From Aliarcobacter sp. (GTDB lineage Bacteria > Campylobacterota > Campylobacteria > Campylobacterales > Arcobacteraceae): a DNA stretch of 49,594 nt. A program made the translations under genes and the position numbers. This document shows positions 35,022 through 45,378 of this stretch, piece after piece. The notes beneath the pieces were generated by a model that saw only the letters and a list, made by a program, of their open reading frames with translations, searched no databases and was not told where the DNA came from. The stretch lies in NCBI GenBank assembly GCA_028703945.1, contig JAQVLW010000013.1:1-49594 (forward strand), in the 5' to 3' direction. Every line of letters starts with the position of its first letter. Positions within the stretch are counted from its first letter, which is position 1.

Positions 35022-36557
35022 ATGAAACATGTCCCAATCGTTGTATTAGATTTCGGTAGTCAATATACTCAAATCATTGCTAGAAAATTAAGAGAAGCAG
35101 GTGTTTACTCTGAAATAGTACCTTATAGTGAGAGTATTGAAGATATTATGGCAAGAACTCCAAAAGGAATTATTCTTTCAGGTGGTCCAGCTTCTGTTTA
35201 TGCTAAAGATGCTTATCATCCTGATACTACAATCTTTGAATTAGGTCTTCCTATTTTAGGTATTTGTTATGGAATGCAGTTGATTTCTCAACATTTTGGA
35301 GGAAGCGTAGTTCCTGCACATCACCATGAATATGGAAAAGCTAAATTAAAATTTGAAGTTGAAAATCCAATTTTTAAAGATACAACTGATGGTCAAATTG
35401 TTTGGATGTCTCACGGTGATAAAGTAGAAAATATTCCAGCTGGATTTGAAAGAATTGCAACAAGTGAAAACTCTCCATTTGCAGCTATTGCAGATATGGA
35501 TAGAAATATTTATGCATTTCAATTTCACCCAGAAGTTTACCATTCAGATGAAGGAAGTAAACTATTAAAAAACTTTGCAAAACATATTTGTGAATGTGAA
35601 TCAACTTGGAATATGGGTTCTTTTGCAAAAGAGCAAATTAAAAGTATTCAAGATAGAGTTGGAAATAAAAAAGTTCTTTGTGGAGTTTCAGGTGGAGTTG
35701 ATAGCTCAGTTGTAGCAACTCTTTTAGCAGAAGCAATAGGGGATAGAGTTATTCCTGTATTTGTTGATAATGGATTATTAAGAGCAAATGAGAGAGAACA
35801 AGTTGAAGCAATGTTCAAAGCACGTGGTGTAAAACTTATCACTGTTGATGCAAGTGAGCAATTTTTAACAAAACTAGCAGGTGTAACGGATCCTGAAACA
35901 AAAAGAAAAATTATCGGTGAAACATTTATCGAAGTATTTGATAAAGAAGCAAAAAAACACGATGGTATTGAGTTCTTAGCACAAGGTACACTTTATACAG
36001 ACGTTATTGAATCAGTTTCTGTAAAAGGTCCTTCAAAAACTATCAAATCACACCATAATGTTGGTGGATTACCTGATTGGATGAAATTTGAATTAGTTGA
36101 GCCTTTAAGAGAAATCTTCAAAGATGAGGTTAGAGCTTTAGGATTAGAATTAGGACTTCCAGCATCTATGATAGGAAGACATCCATTCCCTGGACCTGGA
36201 CTTGCTATTAGAATCATGGGAGATGTAAATAAACCTGATTTAGAACTATTAAGAAAAGCAGATACTGTAATGTTAGATGTATTACACGCAACTGGTTACT
36301 ATGACAAAACATGGCAAGCATTTACAGTATTATTAAATGTAAAATCTGTTGGAGTTATGGGTGATAATAGAACTTATGACAACACAGTTTGTGTAAGAAT
36401 AGTAGAAGCAACAGATGGAATGACAGCAACGTTTGCACATATCCCACATGAAATATTAGAAACAATCTCAAGAAGAATCATCAATGAAGTTGATGGAATC
36501 AACAGAGTAGTTTATGATATAAGCTCAAAACCACCAGCAACTATCGAGTGGGAATAA
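35022..36557 (+). CDS. guaA: GMP synthase (glutamine-hydrolysing)
   Basis: This 511-residue protein has a class I glutamine amidotransferase domain with nucleophile Cys in GICYGMQ (about 84) and the FQFHPEV His/Glu pair (about 170). The ATP pyrophosphatase domain has the P-loop SGGVDSS (about 222-228), and the dimerisation domain ends KPPATIEWE. It converts XMP to GMP. The gene has its own promoter. The 3' end of guaA is a known integration site in other bacteria, but no duplicated copy of its end is present downstream. Confidence 0.97.
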   Translation: MKHVPIVVLDFGSQYTQIIARKLREAGVYSEIVPYSESIEDIMARTPKGIILSGGPASVYAKDAYHPDTTIFELGLPILGICYGMQLISQHFGGSVVPAHHHEYGKAKLKFEVENPIFKDTTDGQIVWMSHGDKVENIPAGFERIATSENSPFAAIADMDRNIYAFQFHPEVYHSDEGSKLLKNFAKHICECESTWNMGSFAKEQIKSIQDRVGNKKVLCGVSGGVDSSVVATLLAEAIGDRVIPVFVDNGLLRANEREQVEAMFKARGVKLITVDASEQFLTKLAGVTDPETKRKIIGETFIEVFDKEAKKHDGIEFLAQGTLYTDVIESVSVKGPSKTIKSHHNVGGLPDWMKFELVEPLREIFKDEVRALGLELGLPASMIGRHPFPGPGLAIRIMGDVNKPDLELLRKADTVMLDVLHATGYYDKTWQAFTVLLNVKSVGVMGDNRTYDNTVCVRIVEATDGMTATFAHIPHEILETISRRIINEVDGINRVVYDISSKPPATIEWE

Positions 36558-36661
36558 TTTCTAATAATTTTCACGCATCTTTCACCAAAGTTTGGCTCGA
36601 TGTACTTGTAGTACACCTTCGCCAAATTTTGGCAAAATCTACATAAAACTTTTTAGAAATT
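36556..36661. repeat. Nested palindromic element after guaA
   Basis: The outer arms AATTTCTAA (36556-36564) and TTAGAAATT (36653-36661) are perfect. The middle arms CCAAAGTTTGGC (36585-36596) and GCCAAATTTTGG (36621-36632) match at 11 of 12. The inner arms TGTAC (36601-36605) and GTACA (36611-36615) enclose TTGTA. The left outer arm overlaps the guaA stop. It could act as a terminator or be a REP- or MITE-like repeat. Confidence 0.7.
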
Positions 36662-36705
36662 AAAATATCATCAAAATCTTTTTTATTTAAAATGGAGAAA
36701 CTTTA

Positions 36706-37020
36706 ATGGCAAATAATTGGAACATTCCTTCTTCTTTAGAAAAAGAAATTAGAGAACGAGATAAAATTTGTGTTTATTGTGGTGTAGAATTTACTTCAAC
36801 AAAAGTTTCTAAAAAAACTGCTGCAAGTTGGGAACATATAATCAATGATGCCAAAATCATTACTAGAGAAAATATTGCTTTATGTTGCTGTGGTTGTAAT
36901 GCAAGTAAAGGACAAAAGCAACTTTTAATTTGGATTCAATCAAAATATTGTAAAGATAAAAATATTACTCCTGAAAATGTAGCACAAGTTATTAAAGATG
37001 CTATAAAAAATGGGCAATAA
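36706..37020 (+). CDS. Small HNH-type endonuclease domain protein
   Basis: This 104-residue protein has a zinc-finger HNH layout: RERDKICVYCGVEF (CxxC, about 22-25), SWEHIIND with the catalytic His in WEH (about 45-50), and IALCCCGCNASKGQK (CxxC then NxxK). GGAG lies ten bases before the ATG. Stand-alone HNH proteins of this size occur in phages and as chromosomal orphans. The role is unknown and no partner gene is adjacent. Confidence 0.85.
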   Translation: MANNWNIPSSLEKEIRERDKICVYCGVEFTSTKVSKKTAASWEHIINDAKIITRENIALCCCGCNASKGQKQLLIWIQSKYCKDKNITPENVAQVIKDAIKNGQ

Positions 37021-37024
37021 AAGT

Positions 37025-37068
37025 ATTTCCTTCGTTCCCCAACTTCAAGTTGGGAAAGAAGGAAGCTA
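37025..37068. terminator. Bidirectional terminator between HNH and selO genes
   Basis: CCCAACTT (37038-37045) and AAGTTGGG (37047-37054) form the core stem. TTCCTTC (37027-37033) and GAAGGAA (37058-37064) lengthen it. It sits between convergent genes. Confidence 0.75.
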
Positions 37069-37078
37069 AATATCTTCT

Positions 37079-38779
37079 CTACGACGAACAACTAACATGC
37101 GATATCCCAGCTATTCCAAAAAAATCTGAGGGTTTTTTAATATAATATTTTTCTTCTATTTCTTTTGTTTGTTCAGCGTATGGATTTGTCATTATCTCTT
37201 GTAATTCATGAACTGGTTGATAGTTTCCATTTTGTGCTTCTTGATATACTTTAACTAAATGCCATTCTCTTAGAGTGTATTTTGGATTAGTGAGTTTCAT
37301 TTGATTTGAAAGCTTTTGTTTAGACTCTTTATCGTTTATATTTATAAAAGATTTCCATTTTTCTAACCAATTATTCCATCTTAATTTGATATTTTCATTT
37401 TTCAAACTTCCATAAAAACTTTTTTCAAGGCTACTAATATCATCGGGAATATTTGAAAGCTCTCTAAAAAATATAGTATAGTCAACTTTCGTTTCTATCA
37501 TAAGATTGATAAGTTCTTCAAACAACTCAACATCAAATTTACTAATTCCTAGTTTATTAGCCCACATTTTTTCCATTTTTTCTTGCATAACTTTAGCAAA
37601 GTTATTTTCGATTTCTTCTAGTTCTTCTAAAGCCTTTTTATTTGAATTAAGTAATGGTTTTAAAGAACTACAAAATGATTTAAAATTTTTTTGCGCAGCA
37701 AGTGGTTGATTAAAAAATGAAAAGTGCATTCCTCCACTCGTCCAAGGTTGAAATTTTGGGTCAAACATTTCGATAAATCCAAAAGGACCATAATCCAGAG
37801 TAAAACCTCCTGCTGCACAGTTATCACTGTTGAAATTACCTTGACAATATCCAACTCGTATCCAATTAGCTACTAAAGATGTAAGACGGTTTTGAAACTC
37901 ATTTGCTAGTATTATGATTTTTTCTTTCAAGTCTAAGTCTTGGTTTATTACCTCACTATATTCTCTATCTATCAAATGTAAAACAATCATTTCTAACTCT
38001 TTTAAAGCATTTTCATGTTCATTTTTTCTAGCACGTCTTCCAAAAAGTTCAAGTTGTCCAACTCTTATAAACGAAGATGCGACCCTTGTAGTGATTGCAA
38101 CATCCTCTTCAATCATAAGCTCAGGATCTTTTGAGTAAGAATTATCCCTAAACCAAGGTCTATTTACTTGCTCTCTTTGAGAGGTAAATAGAGTTAAAGA
38201 CCTTGATGTTGGAATACCAAGTGCGTGCATATGTTCTTGGGCTAAAAACTCACGAACACTTGACCTTAAAACGGCACGTCCATCTGCACCTCTACAATAT
38301 GGTGTTTTACCAGCGCCTTTTAGTTGGAACTCCCATCTTTTGCCATTTATTAAAGCTTCAAAAATTGAAATTGCTCTACCATCTCCATAACCATTTCCAG
38401 TTTGAAAAGGGCATTGAGCATAGTATTCTGTTCCATAAATAGATAGTGCATATCCCGTCGCCCAACCTTTATTTTGTCTAAGATTAGAAATATTAGATAT
38501 ATCACCTGAAAACATTTTGATAAAATCATCTGATTTTATTAGGTTCTCAGAAAAGCCTAATTCTTTAAAAAAATTAGCACTGTGAGAAATATATATTGGC
38601 TCTTTAATCGTAGTTGGACTTACTGGTACATAATGACCACTAAAAACCTCTCTTGATAATGTATTGTCTGCATTAAATTTTGCGTCAGGGTCACTGTTAA
38701 GTTTTTCTATAAATGAGTAATCACTTAAATTTACAAGTTCTTCAAATGTTTCTATATTTTTGTTAGTATTTTTTTTCAT
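37079..38779 (-). CDS. selO: Protein adenylyltransferase SelO (cysteine form)
   Basis: I choose the ATG at 38779 (GGAAAA about nine bases upstream) over one five codons earlier that lacks a ribosome site, giving 566 residues. Recognisable SelO segments are [40 protein letters not shown], and [20 protein letters not shown]. The product is a pseudokinase-fold enzyme that transfers AMP to protein hydroxyls and is linked to redox stress. The C-terminus is VSCSS with a TGT codon where some relatives have selenocysteine, so this is the ordinary Cys form. It is longer than the E. coli protein (478 residues) because of an N-terminal extension and internal insertions. Confidence 0.93.
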   Translation of the reverse strand: MKKNTNKNIETFEELVNLSDYSFIEKLNSDPDAKFNADNTLSREVFSGHYVPVSPTTIKEPIYISHSANFFKELGFSENLIKSDDFIKMFSGDISNISNLRQNKGWATGYALSIYGTEYYAQCPFQTGNGYGDGRAISIFEALINGKRWEFQLKGAGKTPYCRGADGRAVLRSSVREFLAQEHMHALGIPTSRSLTLFTSQREQVNRPWFRDNSYSKDPELMIEEDVAITTRVASSFIRVGQLELFGRRARKNEHENALKELEMIVLHLIDREYSEVINQDLDLKEKIIILANEFQNRLTSLVANWIRVGYCQGNFNSDNCAAGGFTLDYGPFGFIEMFDPKFQPWTSGGMHFSFFNQPLAAQKNFKSFCSSLKPLLNSNKKALEELEEIENNFAKVMQEKMEKMWANKLGISKFDVELFEELINLMIETKVDYTIFFRELSNIPDDISSLEKSFYGSLKNENIKLRWNNWLEKWKSFININDKESKQKLSNQMKLTNPKYTLREWHLVKVYQEAQNGNYQPVHELQEIMTNPYAEQTKEIEEKYYIKKPSDFFGIAGISHVSCSS

Positions 38780-38891
38780 AATTATATTTTCCATTAATTT
38801 GTATTTATTAAGATTCTAACATAACTACCTTTGATTCAAAACAAAGCAACTATTAACTAAAATACAAAAAATACCAATAAAAGCGATAATT

Positions 38892-39176
38892 ATGGCAATA
38901 ACAAGACAGATAATATTTTTAGCAAAAAAAGATTGTATTGAAGAACTAAAAGCATTACTTAAATCTACTATTGAAGAGACTAAAAAAGAAGAGGGATGTT
39001 TGATGTATGAGGTTTTTCAAACAAAAAATAATCCTGTTGAATTTATTGTAATTGATTCTTGGGAAAGTGAAGAAGCATTAAATAAACACTATGAAACTCC
39101 ACATTACTCACATTTTATAAATAATTTTAACGAATACAATGCTCATATCGAGCCTTTTGAATTAGATATTTTATAA
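38892..39176 (+). CDS. Antibiotic biosynthesis monooxygenase (ABM) domain protein
   Basis: This 94-residue protein covers a single dimeric ferredoxin-like ABM domain: FLAKKDCIEELKALL, EEGCLMYEVFQTKNNPVEFI, then DSWESEEALNKHYETPHYSH. Small quinol monooxygenases such as YgiN share this shape, but the domain is used for several reactions and the substrate cannot be inferred. It is followed 20 bases later by a small HTH protein gene. Confidence 0.85.
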   Translation: MAITRQIIFLAKKDCIEELKALLKSTIEETKKEEGCLMYEVFQTKNNPVEFIVIDSWESEEALNKHYETPHYSHFINNFNEYNAHIEPFELDIL

Positions 39177-39196
39177 AATCAAAAGACAAAATAATA

Positions 39197-39544
39197 ATGA
39201 AAATCTCTTATCATCGTCGTCGTAAAATCAAAACAAGAAGAATAGCTTTACGGGATTTAATTTTACGAGGTATAAATGAGCCAAAAGATTTAGCAAAAGA
39301 ACTGAAAGTTACACTCCAAACAATAAAAAGAGATTTAGAAGCACTTAAAACCATGAGTGAAGAAGATTTTACTTTTGAAACTAGACAAACTTCTCAAGAA
39401 ATACTTGATAAAAAAGATACTATATTAAAAATGTTAGATGATGAAAATTACTACACAGAAAATGGCGATCTAAATATATCAAAAATAACAAAAGATTTAA
39501 ATACAAGTAGAGCAACAGTTATGTCTGTTTTAAATGGAGAATAA
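39197..39544 (+). CDS. Small two-HTH putative transcriptional regulator
   Basis: This 115-residue protein has a very basic start (KISYHRRRKIKTRRIALRD) and an HTH (about 28-52: EPKDLAKELKVTLQTIKRDL) like the DeoR-type N-terminal helix-turn-helix. A second HTH-like segment (about 92-113: NISKITKDLNTSRATVMSVL) lies at the end. There is no effector domain. It may bind DNA as a dimer; targets are unknown. Confidence 0.65.
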   Translation: MKISYHRRRKIKTRRIALRDLILRGINEPKDLAKELKVTLQTIKRDLEALKTMSEEDFTFETRQTSQEILDKKDTILKMLDDENYYTENGDLNISKITKDLNTSRATVMSVLNGE

Positions 39545-39573
39545 AAAGAAAATTATATTTAAAATCTTTTAGA

Positions 39574-39579
39574 TAAAAT
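39574..39579 (+). promoter_or_regulatory. Putative -10 element for the pseudouridine synthase gene
   Basis: TAAAAT within TTTTAGATAAAATCT lies 48 bases before the ATG. It follows the stop of the HTH gene. Confidence 0.4.
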
Positions 39580-39627
39580 CTAATATTAATAAATCACATA
39601 AATTTTACTTATAAAGGAATGTAGCTA

Positions 39628-40197
39628 ATGAATATAACAACAAACGATTCTCAAATACTCTTAGCCCTTAATAAACCTAAAGGTTATTTAGTCACAAGAT
39701 CCGATGACCTTGGGCGAAAAACCGTTTACAATCTTTTACCTGATAGTCTTTTTCAAGATGGCTGGATGCCTATTGGGCGTCTTGATTTAGAATCAAAAGG
39801 GCTTTTATTATTCACAAGAGATGGAAAAATAAATGATGCTTTAACAAAACCGGGAAATTGCATTAAAATATATGAAGTTTGGGTTAGAGGTTACGTAACA
39901 GATGAACATATTTTAGAGGCAAAAAATGGTGTTGAAAGTATTCATGGAATACTGAAAGCAAAAGTAGAAAAAATAGGAAATGGTGGAGCAAAAACAAAAC
40001 TAAGAGTTGAACTAGAAGAGGGTAAAAACCGCCATATTCGCAGACTTTTTGGAGCATTAAAAGACCCAAAATTTGGAACACCATTAAAAGTTTTGGATTT
40101 GAACCGAGTTAGTATTGGTAGTTTTAAGCCCAATATTGAAATAGGTAAATGGCGTTACTTGACATTGGATGAAGAGAGAATGCTAATTAGAAAGTAG
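39628..40197 (+). CDS. rRNA pseudouridine synthase, RsuA/RluE-like without S4 domain
   Basis: This 189-residue protein lacks an N-terminal S4 domain and starts directly with ALNKPKGYLVTRSD. The catalytic motif is GRLDLESKGLLLFTRDG (Asp in GRLD, about 51-54), and the family end motif is EGKNRHIRRLFGALK (RNRQIRR type). Members isomerise specific uridines in rRNA. Size and the missing S4 domain favour the RluE group. A second synthase with a different composition is encoded at 48479-49105. Confidence 0.88.
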   Translation: MNITTNDSQILLALNKPKGYLVTRSDDLGRKTVYNLLPDSLFQDGWMPIGRLDLESKGLLLFTRDGKINDALTKPGNCIKIYEVWVRGYVTDEHILEAKNGVESIHGILKAKVEKIGNGGAKTKLRVELEEGKNRHIRRLFGALKDPKFGTPLKVLDLNRVSIGSFKPNIEIGKWRYLTLDEERMLIRK

Positions 40198-40245
40198 AAA
40201 AGATTACTTCTCAAATTCTTTATTATTAAATCTAAGGATAATTAG

Positions 40246-41829
40246 ATGAAAACGAAAAACCTTAAAAATTCAAAAGTGTATATTATTGGTAGTGGTATTG
40301 CAGGACTTGCTAGTGCTGTATATTTAATGAAAGATGCGGGTATTAGTGGTGAAAATATTCATATCTTAGAAAAAGATTTAATTGCAGGTGGTGCTACTGA
40401 TGGTGCTGGTAATGCAGAACAAGGATATGTTGTTCGTGGTGGAAGAATGCACGAAATGCACTATGAGTGTTATTGGGAGCTACTTTCACACATCCCTTCA
40501 CTAGAAAATTTTAATGTATCGGTTAGAGATGAATCTTATGAATTTAATGAACGGTTTGTTTCAAATGCACAAGCTCGTTTATTAAAAGATGGAAAAAAAC
40601 TAGATGTAACTTCTTATGGATTATCTTTTGAACAACAAATGGATTTTATTAAACTGACTTATGTTTCAGAGGAATCATTGGGTGATAAAAAAATAGAAGA
40701 TTGGTTTGATGAATCTTTTTTTGATAGCAAATTTTGGTATATTTGGTGTACGATGTTTGCTTTTCAAAAATGGAGCAGTTTAGTTGTTATGAGAAGATAT
40801 ATGAAACGCTTTATACATCTTGTGGATGGTTTACCAAAACTAGGTGGCGTTATGCGAACTAAATATAATCAATATGATTCGGTTATAAGACCTATAAAAA
40901 GATACCTTGAAGAAAAAGGTGTGAATTTTGACATGGGTACAGAAGTGATTGATATTGATTTTAATTTATCTAATGATAAAAAAACAGCTACTATTCTTCA
41001 TCTAAAAAACAAAACTGAAATAATGCTCAACGAAAATGATTTTGTATTTTTCACAAATGGTTCAATAACAGAAAGCACTGATAATGGAACTTGGGATACT
41101 CCAGCTAAATTAAAAGGACTTGAAGAGTCAGGTTCTTGGAAATTGTGGAAGAAAATAGCAGAAAAAGATGACTCTTTTGGTAATCCAAATCCTTTTTGTG
41201 ACAATATTGATTTACAAAAATGGTACTCATTTACAGCAACTATGAAAGATAGTACATTTTTAGATTATATGGAAAATTTCTCTGGAAATGTAGATGGAAC
41301 AGGTGGACTTGTAACATTAACTGATTCAAACTGGCTTATGTCTATTGTAATTGCAAGACAACCGCACTTTCCAAATCAACCTAAAGATGTGAAGATTTTT
41401 TGGGGATATGGACTTTATCCTGATAGAAAAGGAAATTATATAAATAAAACAATGGCTGAATGTACTGGTGCTGAACTGTTAGAAGAACTTTATTATCATT
41501 TAAAAATTCAAGAGTTAATGCAGCCTGTTACAAAAGCTGGAAAAGTGAATTGTATTCCTGTTTCAATGCCATTTATTGATAGTCTTTTTATGCCATATAA
41601 TATTGGTGATAGACCAGATGTTATACCAAAGGGATCAACAAATTTTGCTTTTTTAGGTCAATTTGCCCAAGCACCTAAAGATTGTGTATTTACGGTTGAA
41701 TATTCAGTTCGAACAGCTCAAATGGCAGTTTATGGTTTGTTTGACACAAATAAAAAAGTGCATCCAATGTACGAAGCAACACACAATCCAAAATATTTAT
41801 TTGCAGCACTTAAAGCAATTAATAGATAA
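40246..41829 (+). CDS. Oleate hydratase (FAD-dependent)
   Basis: This 527-residue protein starts with KVYIIGSGIAGLASAVYLMK, an FAD-binding fold, and has GGATDGAGNAEQGYVVRGGR and MHEMHYECYWELLSHIPSL, the signature of the oleate hydratase (myosin-cross-reactive antigen) family. Late segments MPFIDSLFMPYNIGDRP and FAFLGQFAQAPKDCVFTVEY also match. The enzyme adds water to the 9-10 double bond of oleate or related fatty acids to give 10-hydroxy acids, often a detoxification step. The length is slightly below the usual 550-590. Confidence 0.93.
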   Translation: MKTKNLKNSKVYIIGSGIAGLASAVYLMKDAGISGENIHILEKDLIAGGATDGAGNAEQGYVVRGGRMHEMHYECYWELLSHIPSLENFNVSVRDESYEFNERFVSNAQARLLKDGKKLDVTSYGLSFEQQMDFIKLTYVSEESLGDKKIEDWFDESFFDSKFWYIWCTMFAFQKWSSLVVMRRYMKRFIHLVDGLPKLGGVMRTKYNQYDSVIRPIKRYLEEKGVNFDMGTEVIDIDFNLSNDKKTATILHLKNKTEIMLNENDFVFFTNGSITESTDNGTWDTPAKLKGLEESGSWKLWKKIAEKDDSFGNPNPFCDNIDLQKWYSFTATMKDSTFLDYMENFSGNVDGTGGLVTLTDSNWLMSIVIARQPHFPNQPKDVKIFWGYGLYPDRKGNYINKTMAECTGAELLEELYYHLKIQELMQPVTKAGKVNCIPVSMPFIDSLFMPYNIGDRPDVIPKGSTNFAFLGQFAQAPKDCVFTVEYSVRTAQMAVYGLFDTNKKVHPMYEATHNPKYLFAALKAINR

Positions 41830-41858
41830 TAAAATAGTTTTATCAATCATAATTATAA

Positions 41859-41884
41859 ATTCAAGTGATGGCTTTCACTTGAAT
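41859..41884. terminator. Perfect 10-bp hairpin after the oleate hydratase gene
   Basis: ATTCAAGTGA (41859-41868) and TCACTTGAAT (41875-41884) flank a 6-base loop. No T-run follows, so it may be a weak terminator or a binding site. Confidence 0.5.
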
Positions 41885-42031
41885 ATAAGGTTAACATAAG
41901 TCATCTAAGCTCTTTATGTTACAATACTTTTTTAAAAATGATTGTATTAATAGGAGTTTAAAATTAAAATAATAGATGTAATTTCTAATCAAAATAGATT
42001 AAATCTAATTCGAAATTTTTGTGAAGATGAT

Positions 42032-42757
42032 TTGGAAAATCAAGTTGAAACGGTTTTAAAAAATATTTTAGAAAATGGCTCTTATGAATTAAAATTAATG
42101 ATAAAACTTTTTGATTTAATGGATAATTCAAGTAGTGCTGAAAATGATTTACAAACTCCTTATTCAATTGGTAACAGAACAATTGAAGTTATTAACACTT
42201 GTGAACAATTAAAAGAGGCAATGAACACAATTTTATTATCTCCTTTTATAGGTTTTGATAGTGAACAAAAGCCAACATTTAAAAAAGGTCAAGCAGATAA
42301 TGGTGTTTGCCTTATTCAATTAGCTACTAAAGATAAGTGTTATCTTATTCAAATTAAACAAATTAAAAATCTAAAACCACTTATAAACTTTTTGGAAGAT
42401 GATAAAATAATAAAAATAGGCACTGGATTAAAAGGCGATAATATAGCACTTTTTAAACAATTTAATCTAAGACTAAAATCAACAATTGACCTTGAAGATA
42501 TATTCAAAAAACTCTCATCAAAAAATCAAATAGGAGCTAAAAAAGCAGCTTCGATAATCTTAAATGAAAAATTACAAAAATCAAAAAATATATCAAGATC
42601 TAATTGGGAAAATGAAGAGTTAACTTTAGGACAAATCAAATACGCTTCAGAAGACGCAACGGTTGTATATGATGTAATGAATAAAATTTTAGAACAATAC
42701 CCATTTGTAATGAATTTGATGCCAATGTTTTTTCAAGCGCAATATTCTCAAGAATAA
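42032..42757 (+). CDS. RNase D-like 3'-5' exonuclease (DEDD superfamily)
   Basis: The first usual start codon is a TTG at 42032 (241 residues), but the frame is open further left and a strong AGGAG (41952-41956) sits six bases before an ATT at 41963. The true start may be that ATT, adding 23 residues. The exonuclease domain has SPFIGFDSEQKPTF (DxE, about 73-78), KIGTGLKGDNIALF (about 131-144), and YASEDATVVYDV (YxxxD, about 210-214). Members trim RNA or DNA 3' ends. It lies 31 bases upstream of hrpB. Confidence 0.8.
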   Translation: MENQVETVLKNILENGSYELKLMIKLFDLMDNSSSAENDLQTPYSIGNRTIEVINTCEQLKEAMNTILLSPFIGFDSEQKPTFKKGQADNGVCLIQLATKDKCYLIQIKQIKNLKPLINFLEDDKIIKIGTGLKGDNIALFKQFNLRLKSTIDLEDIFKKLSSKNQIGAKKAASIILNEKLQKSKNISRSNWENEELTLGQIKYASEDATVVYDVMNKILEQYPFVMNLMPMFFQAQYSQE

Positions 42758-42788
42758 AATATATTTTAGTTTAAAACATAATCTTTCA

Positions 42789-45311
42789 ATGAAAAACTTA
42801 CCTATTTATGATGTCTTAGATGATATAAAAACTACACTTAATAAAGAATCAACACTTATCCTTCAAGCACCACCAGGTGCAGGAAAAAGTACTGTTGTGC
42901 CTATTTCTTTGCTGGATGAATCTTGGCTTAGAAATAAAATTATCATCATGCTTGAACCTCGCAGAGTTGCTGCTCGAATGGTTGCTGTGCAAATGGCAAA
43001 GTTACTAGGTGAAGAAGTAGGGCAAAGTGTAGGTTATCAAGTGAAAATGGAGAGTTGTTATTCAAAACAAACAAAACTTTTGGTGGTAACAGAAGCAATA
43101 CTTGTGCGTAAACTTCAAAGTGACCAAGCTTTGGAAGATGTAGCAATGGTGATTTTTGATGAATTTCATGAACGAAGTATTCATACTGATTTATCACTTG
43201 CACTTTGTCTTCAAGTGCAAGAACTTTTAAGAGATGATTTAAAACTATTAATTATGTCTGCAACTCTTGATTCCCTTGAGTTAACAAATCTTTTAGGAAA
43301 AATTCCCATTATAAACTCAAAAGGTAAAATATATGATGTTGAAAATATCTATCTTGAAACAAATATAAAACAACCAGATAGTAAAAGCATAAATACACTT
43401 CTTTTAAAAATTACACTTAAATCTATAAAAGAGGATGAGGGTGATATTTTAGTTTTTTTAGCAGGCTCACGTGAGATACAAAAACTTCAATTTTTACTAG
43501 AAGAGAGTTTAAAAGAAAAAAATATTGAAATACTTCCTTTATATTCAACTCTAAGTAAAGAAAAACAAGACAAAGCTATTAGTAAATCAAATAAAAGAAA
43601 AATAATTCTCTCTACAAATATCTCACAAACATCTTTGACTATTGAGGGTGTAAAAGTTGTGATTGATTCAGGCTTAGAAAAAGTATCACGTTACAACTAC
43701 TCAAATGCAATGAACCATTTAGAACTATCATTTATTTCAAATGATTCTGCAACCCAAAGAGCAGGACGAGCAGGACGACTAAGCAATGGAAAGTGTTATA
43801 AGCTTTGGCACAAAAGTAAAATACTGCAAGAGACAAGTAACGCTGAGATATTAAGAACTGATTTAAGTTCATTTTTTTTAGACTTAGCACTTTGGGGTTA
43901 TGAAGATATAAAAGAGTTTAAGTTTTTAGATTATCCTCAAGAAGTGGTACAAAATAGCACAAATTTAGTACTTCAAGAACTTCAAATGCTAAATGAAGAT
44001 AATCAAATAACAAACTTTGGTAAAAAAGCCTTAACTCTTGGTGTTCATCCGCGTTTTGCTTTTATGATATTACGAGCAAATGAGTTAGGCTTTGCCTATG
44101 AAGCTTGTCTTTTGTCTGCCATGTTAAGTGAAAAAGATATATTTAAAAATATGAGTTTTAACTGTGATATATATTCAAGGTTTTTACACTTGTATGAAAA
44201 AGATTTTGATAGTGCATATATAAGTTCACATCTCGCAAAAACTGTTTTAAAACAAGCAGAATTCTTTTATGGAAAATTAAAAAATATTGAAGCTATTAAC
44301 AAAAAAACACAAAAAATAAATGAAGAAATTTTAAGTATTTTACTTCTTTTAGCATATCCAGATAGATTAGCAAAACAAAGAGGAAAAAATGACACTAAAT
44401 ATAAACTAAGCAACGGTAAAGGCGCTATTTTAAACATAGAAGATTCTTTATTTAATGAAGAGTTTTTAGTAATTGCAAATCTAAACGCACATACAAAAGA
44501 CTCATATATAAACCAAGCCCTAAAAATTTCTTTGTCAGTAATAGAAGAAGAATTTAAAACTTATATCCAGAAAAAAGAATCAATCACTTACAACAAAGAA
44601 AATAAAAAATTTGATATAAAAGAGCACTATTATTTTTATGCCCTTGAGTTATATTCAAGAGCAATATCAAATGATGCTAAACACGACTTTTCAAAACTTC
44701 TTTTAGAGTTGATAAAAAAAGAGGGCTTAGAGCTTTTGACATGGAGCAAAAAAGCCATAGAACTACAAAATAGGGTAAATTTTATAAATGAAAATATGAA
44801 TAATGATTTCCCAACATTCACAAACGATATTTTGTTAGAAACACTAGAACTTTGGTTAGACCCATATTTACAAAATATCACAACAGTAAAAGAACTTGAA
44901 GCTTTAGATATTTACACTATTTTACTAGGAATAATCCCTTGGGAAAAACAACAACTTTTAGAAACTCTAGCACCAGATAGTATAAAAGTTCCAAGTGGCT
45001 CAAATATAAATATCGATTATTCAAACCCAAAAAATCCTATCTTAGCAGTAAAAATACAAGAAATATTTGGACTAAGCGTTACTCCAAAAATACTAAATAA
45101 CACCATCGCCTTACAAATACATCTTCTAAGCCCAGCTCTAAGACCAATACAAATAACAAATGATTTAAAAAGCTTTTGGGAAAACTCATATGATGAGGTA
45201 AGAAAAGAGCTGTTTTCAAAATATAAAAGACATTATTGGCCTATGAATCCTTTTGAGGCGATTGCTACTAGTAGGACTAAGAAGCATATGATGAGGGGTG
45301 GATTGCAATAA
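42789..45311 (+). CDS. hrpB: ATP-dependent helicase HrpB
   Basis: This 840-residue DEAH/RHA helicase has Walker A APPGAGKST (about 26-34), EPRRVAARMVA, VIFDEFHERSIHTD (about 121-134), MSATLD, STNISQTSLTI, and QRAGRAGR (about 322-329). The C-terminal HrpB region includes SGSNINIDYSNPKNPILAVK and ends TRTKKHMMRGG, both family hallmarks. The biochemical role of HrpB in most bacteria is not well known; RNA metabolism or envelope control has been suggested. It probably shares a message with the upstream exonuclease gene. Confidence 0.94.
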   Translation: MKNLPIYDVLDDIKTTLNKESTLILQAPPGAGKSTVVPISLLDESWLRNKIIIMLEPRRVAARMVAVQMAKLLGEEVGQSVGYQVKMESCYSKQTKLLVVTEAILVRKLQSDQALEDVAMVIFDEFHERSIHTDLSLALCLQVQELLRDDLKLLIMSATLDSLELTNLLGKIPIINSKGKIYDVENIYLETNIKQPDSKSINTLLLKITLKSIKEDEGDILVFLAGSREIQKLQFLLEESLKEKNIEILPLYSTLSKEKQDKAISKSNKRKIILSTNISQTSLTIEGVKVVIDSGLEKVSRYNYSNAMNHLELSFISNDSATQRAGRAGRLSNGKCYKLWHKSKILQETSNAEILRTDLSSFFLDLALWGYEDIKEFKFLDYPQEVVQNSTNLVLQELQMLNEDNQITNFGKKALTLGVHPRFAFMILRANELGFAYEACLLSAMLSEKDIFKNMSFNCDIYSRFLHLYEKDFDSAYISSHLAKTVLKQAEFFYGKLKNIEAINKKTQKINEEILSILLLLAYPDRLAKQRGKNDTKYKLSNGKGAILNIEDSLFNEEFLVIANLNAHTKDSYINQALKISLSVIEEEFKTYIQKKESITYNKENKKFDIKEHYYFYALELYSRAISNDAKHDFSKLLLELIKKEGLELLTWSKKAIELQNRVNFINENMNNDFPTFTNDILLETLELWLDPYLQNITTVKELEALDIYTILLGIIPWEKQQLLETLAPDSIKVPSGSNINIDYSNPKNPILAVKIQEIFGLSVTPKILNNTIALQIHLLSPALRPIQITNDLKSFWENSYDEVRKELFSKYKRHYWPMNPFEAIATSRTKKHMMRGGLQ

Positions 45312-45372
45312 ATTTACTATTAAATAAATATTTTTAATCTCTTTTAATAATATATTTATATATTAATTTGGA

Positions 45373-45378
45373 TATAAT
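45373..45378 (+). promoter_or_regulatory. Putative -10 element upstream of the methyltransferase gene
   Basis: TATAAT in ATTTGGATATAATTTT has the extended form and lies 128 bases before the ATG, implying a long leader. Confidence 0.4.

Noticed and set aside
36540-37020. Genomic island at the 3' end of guaA
   Set aside because: guaA is a known target elsewhere, but no second copy of its last codons is present downstream and only one small gene separates it from selO.
37079-37096. Selenocysteine at the SelO C-terminus
   Set aside because: The codon at the antepenultimate position is TGT (Cys) and the stop is TAG two codons later.
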